The translations under genes and the position numbers were made by a program. Of a DNA stretch of 64,000 nucleotides, positions 44,396 through 52,388 are shown in pieces (position 1 is the stretch's first letter; each line of letters begins with the position of its first letter). The notes below the pieces were generated by a model that saw nothing but the letters and a program-made list of their open reading frames with translations, was not told where the DNA came from and did no database searches. This DNA comes from Clostridium sp. MCC353 (GTDB taxonomy: Bacteria > Bacillota > Clostridia > Lachnospirales > Lachnospiraceae): assembly GCF_018785315.1 (NCBI RefSeq), contig NZ_WQPN01000094.1, forward strand, positions 1-64,000. The letters run 5' to 3'.

Positions 44396-47328
44396 TCTAT
44401 GATGGGGCACTGCGGAAAAAAGGACATTTTATGCAGTCCGGTGAAAGAGGGAACATTGAACTGGAACCGAGCCTGTATTCCAGCAGCGAATCCCTGGGCG
44501 ACAGCGGGAAAAGGGAATGGAAAGCCGGTTTTATGGTTGGAGCCGGAAGAAAATACGCGGTTAAAAAGATAGCGGAATTTGTGGATGCCGTTATGAATAA
44601 TAAGTATATTGGCTATGGAAGGAATTTTGGGTTCAACCATGACCGGGGCGCGTTTACGGAGAACAGCCGGAAGCTGGTTGATTTTTTAGTGGAATGTGTA
44701 AGCTGGACCCAGGGATTTTCAAAACACTGGTCTTCTTATTCCAGAAACTATGGGGACACTTATGGTGTTTCAGAACGTGAACTTACATTTACGGATGAGA
44801 GAATGGTTGCATTTGCACAGGCCATGCTGGGGCGGGAATGCCTGGTTGGGATGTCAACGTTTGAGAATACATGGGAGGAACGGATGAAGTTTGTAGAGCA
44901 GGATCCGGTTCTCACCATAAAACTGGATACGGACAACCAGGGAGGATGCCGGATGACGGTTCCCCCGGCGGAATGCTTTCTGGGGGTACGGAAGATGTGC
45001 ATCCGGTATGGAAATTGCTTTTATCTCTGCAGCGACGAGTATTACAGCCATATGAAGGGACTGGCAAGGATTCTGCATCCCCTGGAAAGTAAAAGCTATT
45101 ATATCGGGGCCGAGGACATGAAGGCATTTTGTTCTGTGGTTCTTCCGGATTTGAGAATGTATACGGTAGTCAGGGAACTGGGAGATTTAAAGGCGTACCA
45201 GCCTCAGCCGTGCAGGATTGTCACCTGTCTGGACAACCGTGAAGGCCTTTTGACGGCTGAGTTATTCGGCGTATACGGGGAGGAAAGATATAATCTGTAC
45301 AGGGCTGTGGAATTAAAGGACATGTACCGGGAATTGGAGAAAGAGGCCGAGGCGGTCCGGGCCGTACAAGAATATTTCGTTCACAGTGATTCGGAAAATG
45401 AGAGATTTTATATCAATGTATCGGAAGAGGAATTGGTTTTCCGAGGTGTGGATGAGGGCATTGCCCGGCTGCAGCAGATTGGGCAGGTCTTCATATCCGA
45501 TGGCCTGAAAAAGATTAAAGTCAGATATAAACCGAAAGTTTATGTGGGAATATCCATGACCGGCGGCCTTTTGGACATTACTCTTCAGACGGACCGTTTT
45601 TCTGTGGAGGAACTGGAAGCGCTTTTGGAGTGTTACCGGCAGAAAAAGAAGTATTATTGTCTCAAAAATGGGGAGTTCATTAAGCTGGGATATGATGCGG
45701 GGCTGGAAGCTTTGGCTGAGCTGTCAAACGGGCTGGAGGCGGATCCGGAGCAATGGGAAAAGGGGCATATCCAGGTGCCGGAATACCGTTCTTTCTATCT
45801 GGATCAGGTTCTGGAGGAAAGCGGAATGGAAGTGAAACGGGATCCTGTTTTCCAGGTCTTTATCCGGAATATGAAGGAAGTGGATAAAAATGATTATAGT
45901 CTGCCGGAGGGGCTTCACGCAGAGCTCCGACCTTATCAGGAACATGGTTACCGCTGGCTGATGACTTTGGATCAACTGGGATTCGGCGGAATCCTGGCGG
46001 ATGATATGGGGCTTGGAAAGACGGTGCAGACCATAGCATTTCTGCTGGCAAGGAAGCAGAGGGGCAGCAGGAAAAGCCTGGTGGTGTGTCCGGCTTCTCT
46101 GGTTTATAACTGGGAAAGTGAGATCAGGAGATTTTCGGAAGGCCTGGCTGTGGACGTGATCTCGGGGAGCGTAAAAGAACGGGAGGAGAAGATTAAACAT
46201 GGGTCAGGGGATGTATTTTTGACTTCTTATGACCTGTTAAAAAAGGATTTAGATAAATATAAGGATTTATTTTTCGATTATATGATCCTGGATGAAGCCC
46301 AGAACATCAAAAATTATACGACACAGGCGGCGAAGGCGGTGAAGAGCATTTCCTCGGGAAGAAGGTTTGCTCTGACGGGAACGCCCATTGAAAATTCCCT
46401 GGGGGAATTGTGGAGTATTTTTGACTTTTTAATGCCGGGAATCCTGGGAAACTACAAGCAGTTTAAAGTCCGCTATGAAACGCCCATTGTCAGCAGAAAT
46501 GATGAAGCTGCGGCAGGCAGGCTGCAAAAAATGATCAGGCCATTTATATTGAGGCGTCTGAAACGGGATGTTTTAAAGGAACTGCCTGATAAGATTGAGA
46601 AGGTTATATATTCCGGGATGGAAGGGGAGCAGTTAAAGCTTTATCTCGCCAATGCCCAAAATGCCAGGGATATTCTGGCAAGAATCGATCCGAATGACTT
46701 CGCCTCGAAAAAGTTCCAGATTTTTGCCGAGCTCACAAAACTCCGCCAGTTATGCTGTGATCCGTCTCTGGTTTATGAAAATTATAAGGGAGAGGCGGCC
46801 AAACTGGACACCTGTATGGAATTGGTGCAGAACGCGGTGGCTTCGGGGAATAAGCTGCTCTTATTCTCCCAGTTTACGTCCATGCTGGAACGGATTGAAG
46901 GGAGGCTGAACGATGCAGAAATCGGGTATTATAAGCTGACCGGTTCCACGCCCAAGGAAAAGCGGGTGGAAATGGTTCAGGAATTCAATGAGGGGGATAG
47001 GCCTGTGTTTTTAATTTCTCTAAAAGCGGGCGGAACCGGGTTAAACCTGACGGCGGCCGGGGTGGTGATCCACTATGATCCGTGGTGGAATATGGCCGCC
47101 CAGAACCAGGCCACGGACCGTGCCCACAGGATCGGGCAGAAACAGGTGGTTACCGTTTATAAGCTGATCATGAAAGGGACATTGGAAGAGAAGATATTGG
47201 AGATGCAGGAGAGAAAGGCTGGGCTTTCTGAGGATATTATGGCGGAAGGGAGTATTGGCGGCGGAATGGCTGGGAAGGAGGAACTTATGGAGTTGTTGGG
47301 AGGTGTGACGGGAGGAATGGGGGAATAG
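44392..47328 (+). CDS. SNF2-family DEAD/DEAH-box helicase
   Basis: 978 residues. The N-terminal 480 residues are a bacterial SNF2-associated region (DLRMYTVVRELG-type strands). Helicase core: Walker A ADDMGLGKTVQT (about 536-547), DEAQ box LDEAQNIKN (about 633), TGTPIEN, LLFSQFTSM, AGGTGLNLTAAG and DRAHRIGQ. It is a double-strand DNA translocase of unknown task. The start GTG 44392 is tied to the upstream stop; ATG at 44431 is the first methionine with reasonable context. Confidence 0.92.
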   Translation: MIYDGALRKKGHFMQSGERGNIELEPSLYSSSESLGDSGKREWKAGFMVGAGRKYAVKKIAEFVDAVMNNKYIGYGRNFGFNHDRGAFTENSRKLVDFLVECVSWTQGFSKHWSSYSRNYGDTYGVSERELTFTDERMVAFAQAMLGRECLVGMSTFENTWEERMKFVEQDPVLTIKLDTDNQGGCRMTVPPAECFLGVRKMCIRYGNCFYLCSDEYYSHMKGLARILHPLESKSYYIGAEDMKAFCSVVLPDLRMYTVVRELGDLKAYQPQPCRIVTCLDNREGLLTAELFGVYGEERYNLYRAVELKDMYRELEKEAEAVRAVQEYFVHSDSENERFYINVSEEELVFRGVDEGIARLQQIGQVFISDGLKKIKVRYKPKVYVGISMTGGLLDITLQTDRFSVEELEALLECYRQKKKYYCLKNGEFIKLGYDAGLEALAELSNGLEADPEQWEKGHIQVPEYRSFYLDQVLEESGMEVKRDPVFQVFIRNMKEVDKNDYSLPEGLHAELRPYQEHGYRWLMTLDQLGFGGILADDMGLGKTVQTIAFLLARKQRGSRKSLVVCPASLVYNWESEIRRFSEGLAVDVISGSVKEREEKIKHGSGDVFLTSYDLLKKDLDKYKDLFFDYMILDEAQNIKNYTTQAAKAVKSISSGRRFALTGTPIENSLGELWSIFDFLMPGILGNYKQFKVRYETPIVSRNDEAAAGRLQKMIRPFILRRLKRDVLKELPDKIEKVIYSGMEGEQLKLYLANAQNARDILARIDPNDFASKKFQIFAELTKLRQLCCDPSLVYENYKGEAAKLDTCMELVQNAVASGNKLLLFSQFTSMLERIEGRLNDAEIGYYKLTGSTPKEKRVEMVQEFNEGDRPVFLISLKAGGTGLNLTAAGVVIHYDPWWNMAAQNQATDRAHRIGQKQVVTVYKLIMKGTLEEKILEMQERKAGLSEDIMAEGSIGGGMAGKEELMELLGGVTGGMGE

Positions 47329-47369
47329 ATTGGAGAGAGGAATTAGGGGGAGTGGATTTTGAGGAAGGG

Positions 47370-47540
47370 GCGGGATTTTGGTGCGAATTGTAAGTGCACA
47401 TGAAAAGCCTGGGGGATTCGCATCTGGAAAGTATGGGGAGATGTGGTGGTAAGAGGGGGGAAGATTGACTTTGGGGAGAGAGATTGTATAATATATATAA
47501 TAGTGGAGGTGGGATGAGGGGGGAATTGGGTATAATTGTT
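47370..47540 (+). promoter_or_regulatory. Leader of CRISPR array 1
   Basis: The segment from about 47375 matches the leader of array 2 (57567-57734). Shared parts are TTTTGGTGCGAATTGTAAGT, ACATGAAAAGCCTGGGGGAT, an ATATATATAATA segment and a GGTATAATTG-type end next to the first repeat. Leader polarity places array transcription rightwards. One imperfect arm pair here (GGTGCGAATT / GATTCGCATC) is less exact than in array 2. Confidence 0.8.
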
Positions 47541-47841
47541 GTCACAGCCTGTGAGGGTTGTGTGGGTTGAAATTTTTTATCAGATTCTCTTTTCGCCTTT
47601 TCTCTACGTCACAGCCTGTGAGGGTTGTGTGGGTTGAAATAGCAAATGAAAGCACCTGCCCATGTGTTATATTGTCACAGCCTGTGAGGGCTGTGTGGGT
47701 TGAAATCCAAATACTGGATAATAACTGTACTACCTCGTTTTGTCACAGCCTGCGAGGGCTGTGAGGGTTGAAATATATCCTCTATAAGAATTTGCCCCAC
47801 CTCTTGGAGTCATAGCCTTCTAAGGCTATGGATATTAAAAC
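47541..47841 (+). CRISPR. CRISPR array 1: four repeats plus a degenerate terminal repeat
   Basis: 33-bp repeats at 47541, 47608, 47674 and 47742, spacers of 33-35 bp, and a strongly diverged last repeat at 47809-47841. Repeats start GTCACAGCCTG and end GGGTTGAAAT. They differ from those of array 2 at several sites, and repeat 4 differs again, so this array seems old. The final repeat keeps a perfect stem (CATAGCCTT / AAGGCTATG) through paired changes. Repeat form resembles type I-C. Confidence 0.95.
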
Positions 47842-48323
47842 TGTAATATGTATTTGGTGTAGATTATGATGTTAAGATTTGTTAAATAACGGCATACTTT
47901 TAACGGATATATAAAATAAAAGCACCAAAGATTGTATAAAAAAGGTAATCCATTATGCTAAAATCATGATATTGTAAAATTACAGGCACCTTATGGAAGT
48001 TAAAAGAGAAATTATTGATGCAAATAGTCAAATAAAAGTTATACAATTTCCAAATTAATTAATGGATAGAAAATTAGTGACTAGTGTATTGTAAGCTAAT
48101 AATAATCAGGAGGAGATGATTCCCCAAAAGAATATCTGATTCGGGTCATTCAGAGATTACTCAATCTTCAATTGGAAGTAATTTAAAGATCGGTTTTCGT
48201 TTAGCTTTTCATAAATAATATTTATTAAAGAGGAGACCAATTACGGAAAGTCAGTAGGAAAAGCAGGAGATATGGAAGGAAAAGAATGTATAAAAACCCT
48301 CAAACTATAAGGCACATTAGCAG
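47842..48323. other. AT-rich non-coding stretch between array 1 and the UDG-like gene
   Basis: About 480 bp at roughly 30% GC with frequent stops in all frames. AGGAGGAGATGA (48110) resembles a ribosome site without a following reading frame, so decayed coding sequence is possible. No repeat or RNA gene was recognised. Confidence 0.4.
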
Positions 48324-49190
48324 TTGACAGTCGTCTATTTCTACTATAACAAAAAATTTGAAGGAGAGTATGGGGACGCGCGTCTTTGCTATGTGTATTT
48401 ATACAAGGATAATATGGATAATATAGAATTAATTGAACCAGTTTTATATAAAAATTTTAAGGATATTATTAAGCAAATAGATTTATCGAAAGAAAAAGAA
48501 CAGATTTTAGATCCGAGATTGATTTTGGATAAAAAAGATGATATTACAATTTATTATTCTGCGCATAATGAAGTAATCAACACGAATGCAAGCCTTGCCA
48601 TTGTGGGTATTTGTCCAGGGTATCGTCAAATGTTAAAATCGTTTCAAACCGTTCAAGAATCTAAATATAATGATCTGAAGACGCTTGAAATTTGTAAGGA
48701 AGATTCAAGATTATTTGGAGCGACAAAAAAGAATTTAATAAATATGATGATAGAACTAGGTTTTGAATACACAATATCATCAAATGGCGATATTGATATA
48801 TTTGAGATTTACAAAAGCCATTTACATACGACTTCGCTAATTAGATATCCAGTTATGAAAAACGGTAAAAATTATGATGGTCGTAATCCAGATTTATATA
48901 AAAATGATTTTTTATATAACATAGCGAAAAAGTCAATAGAGTTTGAATTATCTAAATTGCATAATCTTCAGTTAATAATACCTCTTGGTAGTAAAGTTGA
49001 AGAATTTATTTTAAAATTATTTAACCAAGATAATAGAATAAAGGCCAAAGTGCTAAGAGGTTTTCCGCATCCTTCTGGACTTAATGCTCATAGAAATATA
49101 ATTTTTGAAAAAAATAAAGAATCGATGCAGTTACAAGTTAGTAAGTATTTGGAAGATAAAACCCCATCTTTAACACCTGTAAGGACATAA
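48324..49190 (+). CDS. Uracil-DNA-glycosylase-superfamily-like protein
   Basis: Up to 288 residues, AT-rich codon use unlike the flanking chromosome. From about residue 90 the pattern LAIVGICPGYRQ, later HTTSLIRYPV, LIIPLGSKVEEF and GFPHPSGLNAHR fits the UDG superfamily order (GxxPG loop, strand with Pro-Leu-Gly, and HPSG motif). A base-excision or restriction-like role is inferred; catalytic residues cannot be fixed. TTG 48324 lacks a ribosome site; ATG 48415 with AAGGA upstream is an alternative start. Confidence 0.55.
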   Translation: MTVVYFYYNKKFEGEYGDARLCYVYLYKDNMDNIELIEPVLYKNFKDIIKQIDLSKEKEQILDPRLILDKKDDITIYYSAHNEVINTNASLAIVGICPGYRQMLKSFQTVQESKYNDLKTLEICKEDSRLFGATKKNLINMMIELGFEYTISSNGDIDIFEIYKSHLHTTSLIRYPVMKNGKNYDGRNPDLYKNDFLYNIAKKSIEFELSKLHNLQLIIPLGSKVEEFILKLFNQDNRIKAKVLRGFPHPSGLNAHRNIIFEKNKESMQLQVSKYLEDKTPSLTPVRT

Positions 49191-49305
49191 GCGTGCCACA
49201 AACTCTTGAAACTAAAGGACTTGTGGCACTTTGGGTTCCATATGTGCAGTATAGCAATGTTGATAATAGAAGCGGTACCTGTTTTCTAGTGTGCCGTTTC
49301 TGCGA

Positions 49306-49571
49306 TCAGAATTGTTTTAAGATATCATGATGCCCCACATCTACCAGAAGGATCATTTTATCGCTTTCATAGTACCAGATGAATCGGATACCCATCTTGA
49401 CGCTGCATTAAAAAGATCTGTAGTGCCTTGGATTCGTTTGGTGCGCAGCGATGGATGAAATGGATTTTAAGCCAGAAGTTCCAGCTTGTTTTTAAGCTGC
49501 CTTTTCTCCTGTGAGGTCAATTCTTTAACATGTTTTTGAAAGCGAGGAGTAAAGGTAAATTCATATGCCAT
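49306..49571 (-). pseudogene. Broken RelE/YoeB-like toxin
   Basis: Reading leftwards from ATG 49571: MAYEFTFTPRFQKHVKELTS and KNKLELLA, then a TAA. The frame continues past it (NPFHPSLRTKRIQGTTDL) and, after a one-base shift, ends RFIWYYESDKMILLVDVGHH, with a natural stop at 49306. The pieces together match a RelE-type mRNA interferase. It starts inside the antitoxin stop (TGATG), as usual for such pairs. One nonsense change and one frameshift inactivate it. Confidence 0.8.
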
Positions 49572-49831
49572 CAATTTTCCTCCAATTTGTTAAACAGAGT
49601 GTCAACGCTGTCAAAAACGGGCTGTTCTCCAGAATCAATTTTGATCTTTACGTCGTCAATTTCTGCTCGGAGTTCATTCAAGTAATTTTTGAGATAGACA
49701 ACTATTGGCATAATGCAGTTAGTACCATCTTTTTCAAAAATATCCAGTTTATCACCCTCTGATAAACCAAGCTTAACGATGATTTCTTTTGGGATTGTAA
49801 TCTGTGATTTCTGACGTAATTCGGCCAGCAT
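49571..49831 (-). CDS. AbrB/MazE-family antitoxin
   Basis: 86 residues. The N-terminal swapped-hairpin DNA-binding pattern is LAELRQKSQITIPKEIIVKLGLSEGDKLDIFEKD-like; the C-terminus (about 45-86) would wrap the toxin. The partner toxin gene just downstream is broken, so this is an orphan antitoxin. AAAGGAGATGAGAT lies before the ATG on the minus strand. Confidence 0.8.
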   Translation of the reverse strand: MLAELRQKSQITIPKEIIVKLGLSEGDKLDIFEKDGTNCIMPIVVYLKNYLNELRAEIDDVKIKIDSGEQPVFDSVDTLFNKLEEN

Positions 49832-50418
49832 AATCTCATCTCCTTTGCTTTGAGGTGGAAAGTGAGAAAATCTTATTTTATTAATTCTAGTATGTTCTTT
49901 TATGGAAGATTATGCAATGGTTTCATACTAATTTTTTGTTGTGGGTTTGATATATGGGCCTAATAACGTGAAAATTGTTATAACTTACGTACTGTAAGGA
50001 TTGCCATATGTCCGATCGGATACAAAAAATCTATATGAACCACGTATCTGTCTCCCATTTTATGCCCGTTCATTTTATTGTTTATTAAACATTTTTATAC
50101 TCTCTTAATAGGCGTATAAACGTCCTCCTTCTTTATACAACAAACCTTAAATAGTATGAGAGGGATTACCTTATCTATAATTTCTGTTTTAGTCTTAACT
50201 AACCACAAGAATGTTTTTAATTACAGTGTTTCATTTTCCACGTCTAAATTACCATAAATTTCGCAATTCAGTTTAGTAGCTGAATTTGATATCTACAAAC
50301 TATTTCCTGTTATAAAGTTATAAAAAGTTATGACAAATAATGGATAAAATTGGAAATTATCTGTCGAATTTTTGCGAATGATGATATAATTACAATAATA
50401 ACGAAAAGGGAGGTACAT
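49832..50418. other. AT-rich intergenic region before the type III-B operon
   Basis: About 590 bp without a convincing gene. TATAAT at 50385-50390, 29 bp before the nuclease gene start, is a likely -10 element; the -35 is poor. AAGGGAGG at 50405-50412 is the ribosome site for the gene at 50419. Confidence 0.45.
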
Positions 50419-51402
50419 ATGGGCGAACAAAAAAATACAAAAGAGAAGGGAAGTAAAAGAGAGAAAGATTTTGTAAAAAATATAATTGATAATTATTGTG
50501 AGTTGGAGAAGTCCATCGTTTATCAGTTAAAGCTTTACAATGAATACCATTCGACGACAACCGGCTCGCTAAGAGAGGATATATGGATGCAGCTTTTTGA
50601 GCGGATTATACCAAAAAAGTTTGTAATTGAACATTCTGTTTTTGTGATTGATTCTAATCAGAGGATTTCAAAAGAGGTGGATCTGGCTATTATCGATAAT
50701 ACTTATACGCCATATATATTTCAGTATGGAAGATTGAAGTACGTGCCAATAGAGGCTGTGGCTGCAGTCATAGAATGTAAAAGCACACGGGTGAAATTTG
50801 TTGAATTCGATAAAAATGGAAATGAAATAGAAGCTGGACTATCCGTTTGGTGTGATAGTATTAAGGAACTGCGCACTTCCAGGAAATCAATTGTCAGAAT
50901 GGCAAATGGAACAGTTGTTGAAGGAAAAAGTTATGGAAGTGATATTAATAAAAATAAATTTTCGTCAACCCAAACATCTACCAGACCGATTCGGATTTTC
51001 TGCGGATATGAAACTAGTTTGACAAAAGAAAATGAGGAAGAAATTAAAAATCTTTTCGATTTCGTGATTTTGGCATCCGCAGTACAAGGACAGGAGAAAA
51101 TTACGATTACAGTGAGAGAGGATATGGATTCCTTATGGAAGTGGTATAGGGAATTAGACCATTATTCTCTTGATGGTAAGACGAAAATTGAGGTGGAGAA
51201 TAAAGACGTTATTAATATCATGGAGAATGAGAAATTGGAAGGATATAAGCTGAGAGATCTAGAAGTTAAACGCAACGGTGAAAAAATATCCCTTCTGACC
51301 TTCAATTTACAGTTAAATCAGCTTCTCATGCTGATCAACAACCCAATCCTATTTCCTCATCTCGCTTATGCAAATTTGTTTGACGATACAAAAAAGGAGT
51401 GA
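50419..51402 (+). CDS. PD-(D/E)XK-like nuclease-family protein (DUF6602-like), first gene of the type III-B operon
   Basis: About 327 residues. A nuclease core is suggested by EVDLAIIDN (Asp about residue 88), a Glu in PIEAVAAV, and VIECKS (Glu about 119, Lys about 121), the usual D...ExK order. The N-terminus has a lysine-rich helix and LREDIWMQLFERIIPKKF, as in DUF6602-type proteins. It has no CARF or SAVED domain. Spacing of 8 bp to cmr1 and the shared strand imply co-transcription with the Cmr genes. It could be an accessory effector or degradative nuclease; function is unproven. Confidence 0.65.
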   Translation: MGEQKNTKEKGSKREKDFVKNIIDNYCELEKSIVYQLKLYNEYHSTTTGSLREDIWMQLFERIIPKKFVIEHSVFVIDSNQRISKEVDLAIIDNTYTPYIFQYGRLKYVPIEAVAAVIECKSTRVKFVEFDKNGNEIEAGLSVWCDSIKELRTSRKSIVRMANGTVVEGKSYGSDINKNKFSSTQTSTRPIRIFCGYETSLTKENEEEIKNLFDFVILASAVQGQEKITITVREDMDSLWKWYRELDHYSLDGKTKIEVENKDVINIMENEKLEGYKLRDLEVKRNGEKISLLTFNLQLNQLLMLINNPILFPHLAYANLFDDTKKE

Positions 51403-51410
51403 TAGATGTA

Positions 51411-52388
51411 ATGGAAGAAAAAAATATTGTATGCAGTCTGATAACACCATTATTCAGTTGCGGAGCTTATAAAACTATACCTGAGCTAAGAACGTCAGAG
51501 TTAAAAGGCGTCATGCGGTATGTTTACCGGATATCCAGTCCATCTGAGCTCAATACATTGGCAAAAGATGAGGCGGAATTGTTTGGGGGAGCGGCTGGTT
51601 CCGGTAATAATACGGGACATGCTTCTCCGATACGCCTGTTGATCCGAAGTGAAATGGTAAAGGATTCAAAGCCTTTACTGCTTCATAAAACAGAGAAAAA
51701 ATTCCCTGTTTCCTGCTTCTTTGACGGCAAGTTTGAAATAACAGCCCGTTTTAACCAAGGGATTCTCAGCAATAGATCTGGTTTTCAACAGACTGTTGAT
51801 ATCAATTGGTATGTAGATTTAATAAAAGTAAGCCTTATTATGTGTGGGATGGGAAAACGGTGCAGAAAAGGAAGAGGCTGTTTCAACATAGAAGGTGCGT
51901 CTTTTAAAACACAAAAGGATTTTTTGGAATGGCTTTGTAAGGCTTTAAATCGAATAGGGGCCGTTTCCTCCCAAAATAATGGCGGTGCGTTCATGATTGA
52001 TAGAGAAGGAATCAGATTTAAGGGCGACCTTAGTAAATACAAACGACCGATTATACATAAGATCAGACTTGGAAACAAGATGGAGAAGAATCAGATTGAT
52101 AATTACCTATGGGCTGTGGATGAGATGAGCCATAAACTAAAAGAGCGTAAATTGGAGAATGATGATAAGAAGACACTTCCAATAGGGATTACCGGATTTG
52201 CAGGCTCTAAGGGTAAACTTGCCTCTCCGCTTCTCATTCGAATTGTACAATTAGAAGGCGGCTTCTACCCGCTCTACATTTTTTTAAAGAATGTTTCTGA
52301 AGAAAACTGGTTTGACAGGGGCTGTTTTATGAGGGAAAAGTTTATTTATTATGTAGAGAATCCGAAGAGCAAGGGGGTGCGGCAGTGA
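51411..52388 (+). CDS. cmr1: Type III-B CRISPR RAMP protein Cmr1
   Basis: About 325 residues. Cmr1 signature elements are LITPLFSCGAYKTIPELR, ELKGVMRYVYR, an AELFGGAAGS glycine-rich segment with ASPIRLLIR, and GMGKRCRKGRG. Cmr1 caps the Cmr backbone near the 3' end of the crRNA and helps bind target RNA. AAGGAG lies 11 bp before ATG 51411; it overlaps the cmr2 start by 4 bp. Confidence 0.88.
   Translation: MEEKNIVCSLITPLFSCGAYKTIPELRTSELKGVMRYVYRISSPSELNTLAKDEAELFGGAAGSGNNTGHASPIRLLIRSEMVKDSKPLLLHKTEKKFPVSCFFDGKFEITARFNQGILSNRSGFQQTVDINWYVDLIKVSLIMCGMGKRCRKGRGCFNIEGASFKTQKDFLEWLCKALNRIGAVSSQNNGGAFMIDREGIRFKGDLSKYKRPIIHKIRLGNKMEKNQIDNYLWAVDEMSHKLKERKLENDDKKTLPIGITGFAGSKGKLASPLLIRIVQLEGGFYPLYIFLKNVSEENWFDRGCFMREKFIYYVENPKSKGVRQ

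Noticed and set aside
47558-47764. Reading frame through array 1
   Set aside because: Same cause: translated CRISPR repeats.
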